Assembly (NCBI RefSeq): GCF_902833645.1
Contig: NZ_CADFGE010000019.1
Location: forward strand, 1,781 to 65,780
DNA: 64,000 nt
Reading direction: 5' to 3'
Source of the DNA: Paraburkholderia fungorum
Lineage (GTDB): Bacteria; Pseudomonadota; Gammaproteobacteria; Burkholderiales; Burkholderiaceae
Shown: positions 17,928 through 26,754 of the stretch, one piece after another
Layout: each line of letters begins with the position of its first letter
Position numbering within the stretch: position 1 is the first letter of the stretch
Made by a program: the position numbers and the translations under genes
The notes under the pieces: model-generated
Database searches by the model: none
What the model was told of the DNA's origin: nothing
Seen by the model: only the letters and a program-made list of their open reading frames with translations

Positions 17928-19718
17928 TCAGCTTGCTAGCCAGCGCTCCCGCGCCTTGCGCGCGGCAGGCCGCTTGTCGCTCGCCGTCAGCTTGTAGCGC
18001 GACACCTCAGGGCCGTCCAGCTTGACTTGCGCGGTACGCAACTCGTCCCGGCGGAAGGCGTGGACTTCGACTTTTGCGCCCGGCAGATAGCGCGACAGCA
18101 GTGAATCAAGATTCGAGCCGGTTACGCGCAGACCGTCGAGCGCGATCAGCACGTCGCCTGCGGACAGACCGGCTTTTTGCGCCGCGCTACCTTCGTGAAC
18201 CACTGCCAATGTGCAATCCGCGCCACCGCGCACGCGTGCGCCGAGCGACGGCTTGCCGTTCTTTTCCAGATCCGGCGCAAGCGTGACGCCAAACGGTTCG
18301 AGCAGCGTGTCGAGCGGCAGATCGCGCGTGCCGTACACGGCATCGGCGAACAATTCACCCAATTGCACGCCGGTCGCTTCGGCGAAAATCGCCTCGACCT
18401 CACTTTCCTCCACGCCAACGGGCTTGCCGCGATAGAAGTCGCGCCCGAACCGCTGCCACAGCAGACGCATCACGTCGTCGAGCGACTTGCGGTTATTGGT
18501 CTGCGCGCGAATCGTCAAATCGAAGGCGAGCGCGACAAGCGAGCCCTTCGTGTAATAGCTGACGATCGCATTCGCTGCATTTTCGTCCTGCCGGTAGTAT
18601 TTGACCCAGGCGTCGAACGAGCTTTCGGCTACCGACTGCTTCAGACGGCCACTGCCGCGCAGCACGCCGCCAATCACCTTGCCGAGCAGGCCGAAATAGT
18701 CGTCTTGCGAGATCAGGCCGCTGCGCACGAGGATCAGGTCGTCGTAGTAAGAGGTGAAGCCTTCGAACAGCCACAGCAGCGGCGTGTAGTTTTCGACGCT
18801 CAGGTCGTACGGCGCGAACACAGCCGGCTTGATGCGCTTCACATTCCAGGTGTGGAAGTATTCGTGGCTGCACAGGCCGAGATAGGTCCGGTAGCCCTCA
18901 GTCGGCGCCTCGCGGCCTTGCACGGGCAGATCGCTGCGATTGCAGATCAATGCGGTCGAAGCACGATGCTCCAGTCCGCCATAACCGTCGGTGACCGCCT
19001 GGGTCATGAACACGTAGCGATCCACCGGCGCCTTCTTCGACTTCGGCTCGAACAACGCGATTTGCGCTTCGCAAATACGTTTCAGGTCGGCTGACAAACG
19101 CGCCATATCGAGCCCGACCACGCGCCCCGCGATCACGATATCGTGCGGTACGCCGTGCGCCTTGAAGGTCTCCAGCGCGAACTCGCCCAACGTGACCGGG
19201 TGATCGATCAGTTCATCGTAGTTCTGCGCGCGATATTCGCCGAAGCCGTAGCGTTTCGTGCCGCGCGCTTCCGGCAACGCGGTCGCGACCCGCCAGTTGC
19301 GATACACGGCGCCGTCCGGCCTCTGGATATCGACCACGCACTGCGCCTCTTCATGACCGAGCGGCGCGAGGAACACGCTTGTGCCATTGAAAAAGCCGGT
19401 CGTGTCGTCGAGATGCGCGGCGCGCACCGACATATCCCATGCATACACCTCGTAGCGCAGCGTCAGCGCGCCTTTCACCGGTGCGGCCTGCCACGTGTGC
19501 TTGTCCGTTTTCTCGACGCGCACCTTCCGCCCGGCCTCATTGGTGCCGCGCAGCGTGACGATGTTGCGGGCAAATTCGCGCACCATGTAGCTGCCCGGAA
19601 TCCAAACCGGCAGCATGAAACGCTGACCGGCCGGATCGGGATCGGCGACGGTCACGGTGACTTCGAACAGATGGGCGGCGGGTTGGCGGGGAACGATGGT
19701 GTAGCGGATCGGCTTCAT
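17928..19718 (-). CDS. M61 family (glycyl aminopeptidase-like) metalloprotease with PDZ domain
   Basis: 596 residues. An N-terminal beta-rich domain (VWIPGSYMVREFARN is a family hallmark) is followed by the zinc site HEYFH (His285, Glu286, His289) and WLFEGFTSYYDDL with a probable third ligand. A C-terminal PDZ domain (AAQKAGLSAGDVLIALDG) follows. No signal peptide is evident, so it is probably cytoplasmic. M61 peptidases favour N-terminal Gly or Ala. The PDZ domain suggests substrate recognition of C-termini. Confidence 0.88.
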   Translation of the reverse strand: MKPIRYTIVPRQPAAHLFEVTVTVADPDPAGQRFMLPVWIPGSYMVREFARNIVTLRGTNEAGRKVRVEKTDKHTWQAAPVKGALTLRYEVYAWDMSVRAAHLDDTTGFFNGTSVFLAPLGHEEAQCVVDIQRPDGAVYRNWRVATALPEARGTKRYGFGEYRAQNYDELIDHPVTLGEFALETFKAHGVPHDIVIAGRVVGLDMARLSADLKRICEAQIALFEPKSKKAPVDRYVFMTQAVTDGYGGLEHRASTALICNRSDLPVQGREAPTEGYRTYLGLCSHEYFHTWNVKRIKPAVFAPYDLSVENYTPLLWLFEGFTSYYDDLILVRSGLISQDDYFGLLGKVIGGVLRGSGRLKQSVAESSFDAWVKYYRQDENAANAIVSYYTKGSLVALAFDLTIRAQTNNRKSLDDVMRLLWQRFGRDFYRGKPVGVEESEVEAIFAEATGVQLGELFADAVYGTRDLPLDTLLEPFGVTLAPDLEKNGKPSLGARVRGGADCTLAVVHEGSAAQKAGLSAGDVLIALDGLRVTGSNLDSLLSRYLPGAKVEVHAFRRDELRTAQVKLDGPEVSRYKLTASDKRPAARKARERWLAS

Positions 19719-19767
19719 CGGCGGCGATTAGGAGATTGTTCTGGCAGGAAGGTTCGGAGCTCGATGT

Positions 19768-19796
19768 GAAAGGAGGCGCACTGCGCGCCTCCTTTC
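19768..19796 (-). terminator. Terminator-like hairpin downstream of dsbC
   Basis: GAAAGGAGGCGC and GCGCCTCCTTTC form a perfect 12-bp inverted repeat with a 5-nt loop, 20 bp beyond the dsbC stop. The T-run is only three bases, so it may act mainly as an mRNA 3' end. Confidence 0.7.
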
Positions 19797-19815
19797 TTCG
19801 ACTTGTGATGCGTGC

Positions 19816-20541
19816 TCAGTGCACGGCGGACATTTCCTTGTCCAGCCGGTCTGCCGAGACGGCGCCTGGCAGGCGGCGGCCGTCGGCGAGAAACACGGTC
19901 GGCGTGCCGTCGACGCCCATCGCGTGGCCGAGCGCCAGGTTCTTGTCGAGTGCAGCCGTGTCACAGGTGCCGGCAGCGGTAGGCGCCTGATGATCCTGCA
20001 TCCACGACTCCCACGCCTTCGCGCGGTCGGTCGAGCACCAGATCGACTTCGACTTGGCGGTCGAATCCGGCGACAGCACCGGGTACAGGAAGGTGTAGAC
20101 CGTGACGTTGTCGAGCGACTTGAGCGAGGTCTCGAGCTGCTTGCAGTACGGGCAGTTCGGATCCGAGAACACCGCGATCTTGCGTGCGCCGTTGCCCTTC
20201 ACGACCTTCACCGCGTTGCCGAACGGCAGGCTCGCGAAATCGATGCGGTTGGTTTCCGCCAGACGCGCTTCGGTCAGATTCTTGCGCGTTTTCGCGTCGA
20301 CCATATCGCCGAGCATGAGGTAGTCGCCATTCGCATCGCTATAGATGATCTGCGTGCCGAGATTCACTTCATACAGCCCGGCAATCGGCGACTTCGTCAC
20401 GCTCTTGATCGTCACGTCGGCCAGACGCGTTTGCAGCGTGGCCTTGAGCTTGTCGGTGGCTTGATCGGCCTGCGCGGAGCAGCCCATTGTGACGGCGGCG
20501 ATCACGAGCGCGGCGGCCGCGATGCGGAAGGATTTTTTCAT
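19816..20541 (-). CDS. dsbC: Thiol:disulfide interchange protein DsbC
   Basis: 241 residues with an N-terminal signal sequence (MKKSFRIAAAALVIAAV..., likely cut after AQA), a dimerisation domain, and a thioredoxin-like domain with active site Cys130-Pro-Tyr-Cys133 in DPNCPYCKQLE. It is a periplasmic disulfide isomerase kept reduced by DsbD. A cysteine near the signal end (TMGCSA) is not in a good lipobox. The start at 20541 gives the proper signal peptide; 70 further in-frame codons upstream are ignored. It lies downstream of the UbiH-family gene. Confidence 0.93.
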   Translation of the reverse strand: MKKSFRIAAAALVIAAVTMGCSAQADQATDKLKATLQTRLADVTIKSVTKSPIAGLYEVNLGTQIIYSDANGDYLMLGDMVDAKTRKNLTEARLAETNRIDFASLPFGNAVKVVKGNGARKIAVFSDPNCPYCKQLETSLKSLDNVTVYTFLYPVLSPDSTAKSKSIWCSTDRAKAWESWMQDHQAPTAAGTCDTAALDKNLALGHAMGVDGTPTVFLADGRRLPGAVSADRLDKEMSAVH

Positions 20542-20662
20542 GCTGAATTCCTGGAGTTCAATCGCGCGATGCGCGTTTTGGGGACGTATCCCGTCTGACC
20601 GGAATGGCGCCCATGCGTTCATGATACCCGTCCCGCCGGTCGGGCATGCCGGCCCGGGCGTT

Positions 20663-21835
20663 TTATCCGAGCGCGGCCGACACCAGCCAGCGCTTGATGA
20701 ACGGCTGCGCGCCGACAAACGCCATGCCGGTATTACGCAATACCTTGGCAAACGGGCCGGGCGCCGAGAAGAGCTTTTGCAGGCCGTCGGTGGCGATCAT
20801 CAGCGCGCGAATATCTTCGCGGCGGGCGCGCTCGTAGCGGCGCAGCAGCACCATGTCGCCGAGATCCCGGAAGGCTTCCTTGCCGGCGACCGTCTCGGCG
20901 AGCGCCGCGACATCGCGCAAACCAAGGTTCATGCCCTGCCCCGCCAACGGGTGAATCAGATGCGCGGCATCGCCGACCAGCGCGACGCGCGGCGCCACGA
21001 GTTTGTCAACGGTTTGCAGTGCGAGCGGGAAGCCCTGCGCTGGCGTCACGCATTCCAGGGCGCCAAACTGCCCCCCGGTCACGCGCTCGACTTCGGCCGC
21101 GAGTTGCGCCGGATCAAGCGCGAGCAGTTGTTCGGCGTGCTCGGTGCGCGCCGACCAGACCAGCGACACGTGGCCTTCCGGCATCGGCAGCAGCGCGATG
21201 ATCTCGCCGTCCTTGAACCACTGGTAAGCGGTCTCGCCGTGCGGTTTTTCAGCCTTGAAATTCGCGACCACGCCGGTTTGCTTATAGTCGCGCCGGTTCA
21301 TCTTCGAGCCGATCTGCGCGCGCACCCATGAATGCGCGCCGTCTGCGCCGACCACGAGATCGGCCTCGAGCACGTTGCCATTGGCAAGACCGACGCTCGC
21401 ACTGTCGGCGGTGAAGTCGAGCGCCTGGGCGCGCGTGTCGATCCAGCTGAGATTCGGCTGGAACCGCAACGCGGCATCGAGCGCGCGTTCGATCACCGAC
21501 GACTCGACGATCCACGCCAGTTGCGGCACAGAGGCCTGGAACGCGGAGAAATGAAGTTCGGCATGCGCGTCCCCGTAGACGCGCATGTCATAGACGGGGC
21601 CGAGCTTGGTCAGATCGAGCGCCTGCCAGACCCGCAGCCGCTCCAGCAGAGCCTGCGAACTCGAGGACAGCGCGTACACCCGCGAGTCGAAGGTCGCGCC
21701 CGGCGGCAGCGCGGCGCAGGGTTGCGCGAGCAGCGCCACGCGCAGTCCGCCTTGCGTCAGCGCCAATGCGGCGGTCTTGCCGACGAGCCCGCCGCCGATC
21801 ACGGCGGCATCAAAGGTCTGGTGGTGTGCGTTCAT
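20663..21835 (-). CDS. UbiH/UbiF/VisC-family FAD-dependent monooxygenase
   Basis: 390 residues, class A flavoprotein hydroxylase. The FAD dinucleotide motif GGGLVGKTAALAL is at the N-terminus, GADGAHSWVR in the middle, and the family signature GDAAHLIHPLAGQGMNLG near residues 270-290. Such enzymes hydroxylate the ubiquinone ring at C5, C6 or C1. Which position this one modifies cannot be told from sequence, so no symbol is given. It is upstream of dsbC on the same strand, 121 bp apart. Confidence 0.9.
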   Translation of the reverse strand: MNAHHQTFDAAVIGGGLVGKTAALALTQGGLRVALLAQPCAALPPGATFDSRVYALSSSSQALLERLRVWQALDLTKLGPVYDMRVYGDAHAELHFSAFQASVPQLAWIVESSVIERALDAALRFQPNLSWIDTRAQALDFTADSASVGLANGNVLEADLVVGADGAHSWVRAQIGSKMNRRDYKQTGVVANFKAEKPHGETAYQWFKDGEIIALLPMPEGHVSLVWSARTEHAEQLLALDPAQLAAEVERVTGGQFGALECVTPAQGFPLALQTVDKLVAPRVALVGDAAHLIHPLAGQGMNLGLRDVAALAETVAGKEAFRDLGDMVLLRRYERARREDIRALMIATDGLQKLFSAPGPFAKVLRNTGMAFVGAQPFIKRWLVSAALG

Positions 21836-22098
21836 CCGCGCATTATAGCTGCGGGGGTTGCGAGGGACGGATCGAGCCCGCGGCTTTACCGCAGGCAGAT
21901 CAAGAACCCGATCCGAACGGGTTACAATTGCGCTTTCCGTGACAAAACTCGCCCAGAATCGTCGAGGCTACGCCCCGATCTGGTGTCTTGTCCCGCTCCG
22001 CTGCGCTTTCCTCCGCCACGCCAAACGCGAAGGCTTTTCGAATCCTGCACACAGCGTCGAGCGCATCACGCAACTTACTGATTCACTGAAGGATTTCC

Positions 22099-23193
22099 AT
22101 GAGCCTCAAATGCGGCATCGTCGGCCTGCCTAACGTCGGCAAGTCCACCCTGTTCAACGCGCTGACCAAGGCGGGCATTGCCGCCGAAAACTACCCGTTC
22201 TGCACGATCGAGCCGAACGTCGGCATCGTCGAAGTGCCGGACGCGCGTCTGAAGGCCCTCGCCGAAATCGTCAAGCCGGAGCGCATCCTCCCGGCGGTCG
22301 TGGAATTCGTCGACATCGCCGGCCTCGTGGCCGGTGCAAGCAAGGGCGAAGGTCTGGGCAACCAGTTCCTCGCGAACATCCGCGAAACCGACGCGATCAC
22401 GCACGTTGTGCGCTGCTTCGAAGACGAAAACGTGATCCACGTCGCGAACAAGGTCGATCCGCTGTCGGATATCGAAGTGATCAACACCGAACTGGCGCTC
22501 GCCGACCTCGCCACCGTCGAGAAGGCATTGACGCGCTACTCGAAGGCCGCCAAGTCGGGTAACGACAAGGAAGCCGCCAAGAACGCCGCGGTGCTGGAAA
22601 AGGTGCGCGCGCAACTCGACCAGGCCAAGCCGGTCCGCGCCCTCGACCTGTCGGATGAAGAAAAGGCCACGCTCAAGCCGTTCTGCCTGATCACCGCCAA
22701 GCCGACCATGTACGTCGCCAACGTGAAGGACGACGGTTTCGAGAACAACCCGCATCTCGACGCAGTCACGAAGTTCGCGGCCGCCGAAGGCGCACCGGTG
22801 GTTGCCGTGTGCGCGGCGATCGAAGCGGAAATTGCCGACCTCGAGGAAGCGGACATGGAAGTGTTCCTCGCCGACATGGGCATGGAAGAGCCGGGCCTGA
22901 ACCGCGTGATTCGTGCAGGTTTCAAGCTGCTGGGCCTGCAAACCTACTTCACGGCCGGCGTGAAGGAAGTGCGCGCGTGGACGATTCATATCGGCGACAC
23001 CGCACCGCAGGCCGCGGGCGCGATCCATACCGACTTCGAGCGCGGCTTCATTCGCGCGCAGACGATTGCCTTCAACGACTTCATCACCTACAAGGGTGAG
23101 CAAGGTGCGAAGGAAGCCGGCAAAATGCGCGCGGAAGGCAAGGAATACGTCGTGCACGACGGCGACGTGATGAACTTCCTGTTCAACGTTTGA
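22099..23193 (+). CDS. ychF: Redox-regulated ATPase YchF
   Basis: 364 residues, the standard YchF/Ola1 length. The P-loop GLPNVGKSTLFN, NYPFCTIEPNVG, the G3 region DIAGLVAGASKGEG and NKVD are followed by the coiled-coil insertion and C-terminal TGS domain. It is an Obg-family nucleotidase that prefers ATP and associates with ribosomes and stress control. ATG 22099 follows a GGATTT purine site. A possible -10 (TACAAT, 21924) lies 170 bp upstream. A strong terminator follows. Confidence 0.96.
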   Translation: MSLKCGIVGLPNVGKSTLFNALTKAGIAAENYPFCTIEPNVGIVEVPDARLKALAEIVKPERILPAVVEFVDIAGLVAGASKGEGLGNQFLANIRETDAITHVVRCFEDENVIHVANKVDPLSDIEVINTELALADLATVEKALTRYSKAAKSGNDKEAAKNAAVLEKVRAQLDQAKPVRALDLSDEEKATLKPFCLITAKPTMYVANVKDDGFENNPHLDAVTKFAAAEGAPVVAVCAAIEAEIADLEEADMEVFLADMGMEEPGLNRVIRAGFKLLGLQTYFTAGVKEVRAWTIHIGDTAPQAAGAIHTDFERGFIRAQTIAFNDFITYKGEQGAKEAGKMRAEGKEYVVHDGDVMNFLFNV

Positions 23194-23274
23194 GGTTCCG
23201 GCTCGTCGGCGTGTGCCGTTAATCGGCAGAGCGCCAGACGAACATCACGCACCGCAGTCTGTTACCTCCATCGG

Positions 23275-23300
23275 AAAGCCCGCTCAAAAGCGGGCTTTTT
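23275..23300 (+). terminator. Terminator after ychF
   Basis: AAAGCCCGCT and AGCGGGCTTT flank a short A-rich loop and are followed by further T, a classic Rho-independent terminator 80 bp after ychF. Confidence 0.92.
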
Positions 23301-23454
23301 GTTTTACTGCGCGACCGCTGTGTCAGTTGCGTCAGTTGCAGCGCACACAGGCGCCACGTCAAACGCCCACTATTTCAGTTTCGTGACAGCCGGTGTAAAT
23401 TGCGGCAACCGGCCCCTGTCAAAAGCGGACCGTCGTCCGGCAATCGACGCCAGA

Positions 23455-23477
23455 CTGTCATCGAACACAAATAGAAT
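23455..23477 (+). promoter_or_regulatory. Candidate PhoB-dependent promoter of the ugp operon
   Basis: CTGTCAT (23455-23461) is a perfect Pho-box half-site, followed after exactly 10 bp by the -10-like TAGAAT (23472-23477), the geometry of PhoB-activated promoters. The second half-site 11 bp upstream is poor, so the call is tentative. ugp operons are phosphate-starvation regulated in E. coli. The rest of 23301-23521 shows no gene. Confidence 0.4.
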
Positions 23478-23521
23478 CGCGCGATTCGCATTCGCGCCCG
23501 TTCCGACCTGGAGACAAATCG

Positions 23522-24847
23522 ATGAGTTGCAAGCCGCTATTCCGTTCGCTTTCCGTTGCCGCCGTTCTGAGCCTCGGCATCAGCCAGGCAGCCCACGCCG
23601 CGACTGAAATCCAGTTCTGGCACGGCATGGAAGCCGCCCTCGGAGAACGTCTGAACGACATTGCCAACGCGTTCAATGCGTCGCAAAGCGACTACAAGAT
23701 CGTGCCGGTGTTCAAGGGTACTTATGACCAGACCCTCGCCGCCGGCATCGCCGCTTATCGCAGCGGCAACGCGCCGGCCATCCTGCAGGTCTACGAAGTC
23801 GGCACGGCGACCATGATGCAGGCGAAAAAAGCCGTCATCCCGGTCTCGGAAGTGTTCAAGCAAGCCGGCGTGCCGCTCGACGAAAAGGCCTTCGTGCCGA
23901 CCATTGCCAGCTACTACAGCGACGCTAAAACCGGCGAACTGATCTCAATGCCGTTCAATAGCTCGACGCCGGTGCTGTACTACAACAAGGACGCCTTCAA
24001 GAAGGCCGGGCTCGATCCGAATCAGCCGCCGAAAACCTGGGCCGAATTGCAGGTGGACGCGCAGAAGCTGAAGGCGTCCGGCATGTCGTGCGGCTATTCG
24101 TCGGGCTGGCAGAGCTGGATTCAACTCGAAAACTACAGCGCCTGGCATGGCGTGCCGTTCGCATCGAAGAACAACGGTTTCGACGGCGCCGACGCGCAAC
24201 TGGAATTCAACAAGCCGTTGCAGGTCGCGCACATCCAGTTCCTGCAGAACATGCAGAAGGAAGGCACCTTCACGTACGTCGGCCGCAAGGACGAACCGGT
24301 GTCGAAGTTCTATAGCGGCGACTGCGGGATCATCACGAACTCGTCGGGTTCGCTGGCCACGATCAAGAAGTACGCGAAGTTCAACTTCGGCACCGGCATG
24401 ATGCCGTACGACGCCAACGTGAAGGGTGCGCCGCAGAACGCGATCATCGGCGGAGCGAGCCTGTGGGTGCTGTCGGGTAAAGATCCGGCCGTCTACAAGG
24501 GCGTGGCGAAATTCCTCGCGTATCTTTCATCGGCGCCGGTTGCCGCAAAGTGGCATCAGGACACGGGCTATCTGCCGGTCACGACCGCCGCGTACCAGTT
24601 GACGCAGCAACAAGGCTTCTACGAGAAGAATCCGGGCAGCGACACCGCGATCAAGCAGATGCTCAACAAGCCGCCGCTGCCGTACACGAAGGGCTTGCGT
24701 CTGGGCAACATGCCGCAGATCCGCACCGTGATCGATGAAGAACTCGAACAGGTATGGGCGGGGAAGAAGACGCCGCAACAGGCGCTCGATTCGTCGGTAG
24801 CGCGTGGTGACGAGTTGCTGCGCCGCTTCGAGAAAGCCGGCAACTAA
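23522..24847 (+). CDS. ugpB: sn-Glycerol-3-phosphate ABC transporter, substrate-binding protein UgpB
   Basis: 441 residues with a cleavable signal peptide (hydrophobic VAAVLSLGI, cut after AAHA), then a type-1 extracellular solute-binding fold starting TEIQFWHGMEAALGE. The FWHGM segment and SGWQSWIQLENYSAWHG are characteristic of UgpB. It captures glycerol-3-phosphate and glycerophosphodiesters in the periplasm. A GGAG site precedes ATG 23522. It is the first gene of ugpBAEC; no ugpQ phosphodiesterase follows in this window. Confidence 0.94.
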   Translation: MSCKPLFRSLSVAAVLSLGISQAAHAATEIQFWHGMEAALGERLNDIANAFNASQSDYKIVPVFKGTYDQTLAAGIAAYRSGNAPAILQVYEVGTATMMQAKKAVIPVSEVFKQAGVPLDEKAFVPTIASYYSDAKTGELISMPFNSSTPVLYYNKDAFKKAGLDPNQPPKTWAELQVDAQKLKASGMSCGYSSGWQSWIQLENYSAWHGVPFASKNNGFDGADAQLEFNKPLQVAHIQFLQNMQKEGTFTYVGRKDEPVSKFYSGDCGIITNSSGSLATIKKYAKFNFGTGMMPYDANVKGAPQNAIIGGASLWVLSGKDPAVYKGVAKFLAYLSSAPVAAKWHQDTGYLPVTTAAYQLTQQQGFYEKNPGSDTAIKQMLNKPPLPYTKGLRLGNMPQIRTVIDEELEQVWAGKKTPQQALDSSVARGDELLRRFEKAGN

Positions 24848-24925
24848 GATTTGCTGTACTAGCCGGCGGGGTTTCGGTGCACTCGCACCGAAACCCTCGC
24901 GATAGTAGAACTCAGGAAACCCTCG

Positions 24926-25810
24926 ATGGAAAAGCGCTCACGCTTCGGCACCAGCGTCCTGCCCTACCTGCTGGTTGCACCGCAACTTCTGATCACGCTG
25001 CTGTTCTTTCTGTGGCCGGCGGGCGAAGCGCTGTGGCAATCCACCCAGAGCCAGGACGCGTTCGGCACCTCGACCGAATTTGTCGGCCTCGCCAATTTCA
25101 AGCAGTTATTCGCCGATCCGCTTTATCTGTCGTCGTTCTATACGACGCTGATTTTCTGCGCGCTCGTCACGGTTTCGGGGCTGGTCATCTCGCTGCTGCT
25201 CGCCGTGTGCGCAGATCGCGTGACGCGTGGCGCCAAGGCTTATCAAACGCTGCTGATCTGGCCGTATGCGGTCGCACCCGCGATCGCGGCCGTGTTGTGG
25301 TCGTTCCTGTTCAACCCGAGCATCGGCCTCGTGACCTACGCACTCGCGAAGTACGGCATTGTGTGGAATCACGCATTGAACGCGGGCCAGGCGATGTTTC
25401 TGGTGGTGCTGGCATCCGTGTGGAAACAGGTCAGCTATAACTTTCTGTTCTTCTATGCCGGCTTGCAGGCTATCCCGCGTTCGCTGATCGAAGCGGCGGC
25501 CATCGACGGCGCCGGTCCGGTGCGGCGGTTCTTCGGCATCGCGCTGCCACTGCTTTCGCCGACCAGCTTTTTTCTGCTGGTGATCAACATCACCTACGCA
25601 TTTTTCGACACTTTCCCGGTGATCGACGCCGCCACCGGCGGTGGCCCGGCGCAGTCCACCCGCACGCTGATCTACAAGATTTTCGCCGAAGGCTTCCAGG
25701 GTCTCGACATCGGCAGCTCGGGCGCGCAGTCGGTGATCCTGATGGTGATCGTCGTCGCGTTGACGGTCGTGCAATTCCGCTTTATTGAACGCAGGGTTCA
25801 ATACTCATGA
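24926..25810 (+). CDS. ugpA: sn-Glycerol-3-phosphate ABC transporter, permease UgpA
   Basis: 294-residue inner-membrane permease with about six hydrophobic helices and the cytoplasmic EAA coupling loop (EAAAIDGAGPVRRFFGIALP) that docks on the ATPase. The N-terminus (LPYLLVAPQLLITLLFFLWPA) is typical for MalF/UgpA-type subunits. It follows ugpB by 78 bp, with an AGGAAA ribosome site. It overlaps ugpE by four bases (ATGA), so the two permeases are translationally coupled. Confidence 0.94.
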   Translation: MEKRSRFGTSVLPYLLVAPQLLITLLFFLWPAGEALWQSTQSQDAFGTSTEFVGLANFKQLFADPLYLSSFYTTLIFCALVTVSGLVISLLLAVCADRVTRGAKAYQTLLIWPYAVAPAIAAVLWSFLFNPSIGLVTYALAKYGIVWNHALNAGQAMFLVVLASVWKQVSYNFLFFYAGLQAIPRSLIEAAAIDGAGPVRRFFGIALPLLSPTSFFLLVINITYAFFDTFPVIDAATGGGPAQSTRTLIYKIFAEGFQGLDIGSSGAQSVILMVIVVALTVVQFRFIERRVQYS

Positions 25811-26652
25811 TCGAGAACCGACGCGGTTTCGACCTCTTCTGCCATGCGGTGCTGATTCTCGGCGTCGTGCTGGTGGTGTTTCCCGTGTATGTCGCGTTTT
25901 GCGCGGCGACGATGAGCGCGCATGAGGTGTTCAGCGTGCCGCTGTCGCTGGTGCCGAGCACGCATCTGTTCGAGAACATCGCGACGGTCTGGTCGCATGG
26001 CAGCGGCAATGCGGCGGCGCCGTTCGGCCGCATGCTGTTCAACAGCCTCGTGATGGCGCTGGTGATTTCGATCGGCAAGATCGCGATCTCGATGATCTCC
26101 GCGTACGCGATCGTATTTTTCCGCTTTCCGTTTCGCAATCTGTCGTTCTGGCTGATCTTCATCACGCTGATGCTGCCAGTCGAAGTGCGTATTTTTCCGA
26201 CCGTACAGGTCGTGTCGTCGATGCATCTGAGCAATACATACAGCGGCCTGACCCTGCCGCTGATCGCATCGGCCACCGCGACCTTCCTGTTCCGCCAGTT
26301 CTTCATGACGCTGCCCGACGAACTGATGGAAGCGGCGCGCATCGACGGTGCGGGTGCGCTGCGTTTCTTCTGGGACGTGGTGCTGCCGCTGTCGAAAACC
26401 AACATGGCGGCGCTGTTCGTCATCACCTTCATTTACGGGTGGAATCAGTACCTGTGGCCGATCCTGATTACGAGCCAGCAATCGCTGACCACCGCAGTGG
26501 TCGGCATCAAAAGCATGATCGCTTCAGGCGACACCGCGACCGAATGGCACCTCGTGATGACCGCGACCCTGCTCGCCATGCTGCCGCCGCTCGCGGTCGT
26601 ACTGACGATGCAGCGCTGGTTCGTGCGCGGGCTGGTGGACGCGGAGAAGTAA
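25807..26652 (+). CDS. ugpE: sn-Glycerol-3-phosphate ABC transporter, permease UgpE
   Basis: 281-residue partner permease with six predicted helices and the EAA loop (EAARIDGAGALRFFWDVVLP). The HEVFSVPLSLVPS segment and the C-terminal RWFVRGLVDAEK are characteristic of UgpE. It forms the membrane channel with UgpA. Its ATG overlaps the ugpA stop. A 102-bp gap with no gene separates it from ugpC. Confidence 0.94.
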   Translation: MIENRRGFDLFCHAVLILGVVLVVFPVYVAFCAATMSAHEVFSVPLSLVPSTHLFENIATVWSHGSGNAAAPFGRMLFNSLVMALVISIGKIAISMISAYAIVFFRFPFRNLSFWLIFITLMLPVEVRIFPTVQVVSSMHLSNTYSGLTLPLIASATATFLFRQFFMTLPDELMEAARIDGAGALRFFWDVVLPLSKTNMAALFVITFIYGWNQYLWPILITSQQSLTTAVVGIKSMIASGDTATEWHLVMTATLLAMLPPLAVVLTMQRWFVRGLVDAEK

Positions 26653-26754
26653 CGCGCTCGCGCAACGAGGCGAGCTTTGGCGCGGGACGGGGAATCACGA
26701 ACACCGCGCGGGACATCACAAATGCACGGCAAGCAACGAAAAGGTTAAAACAGC

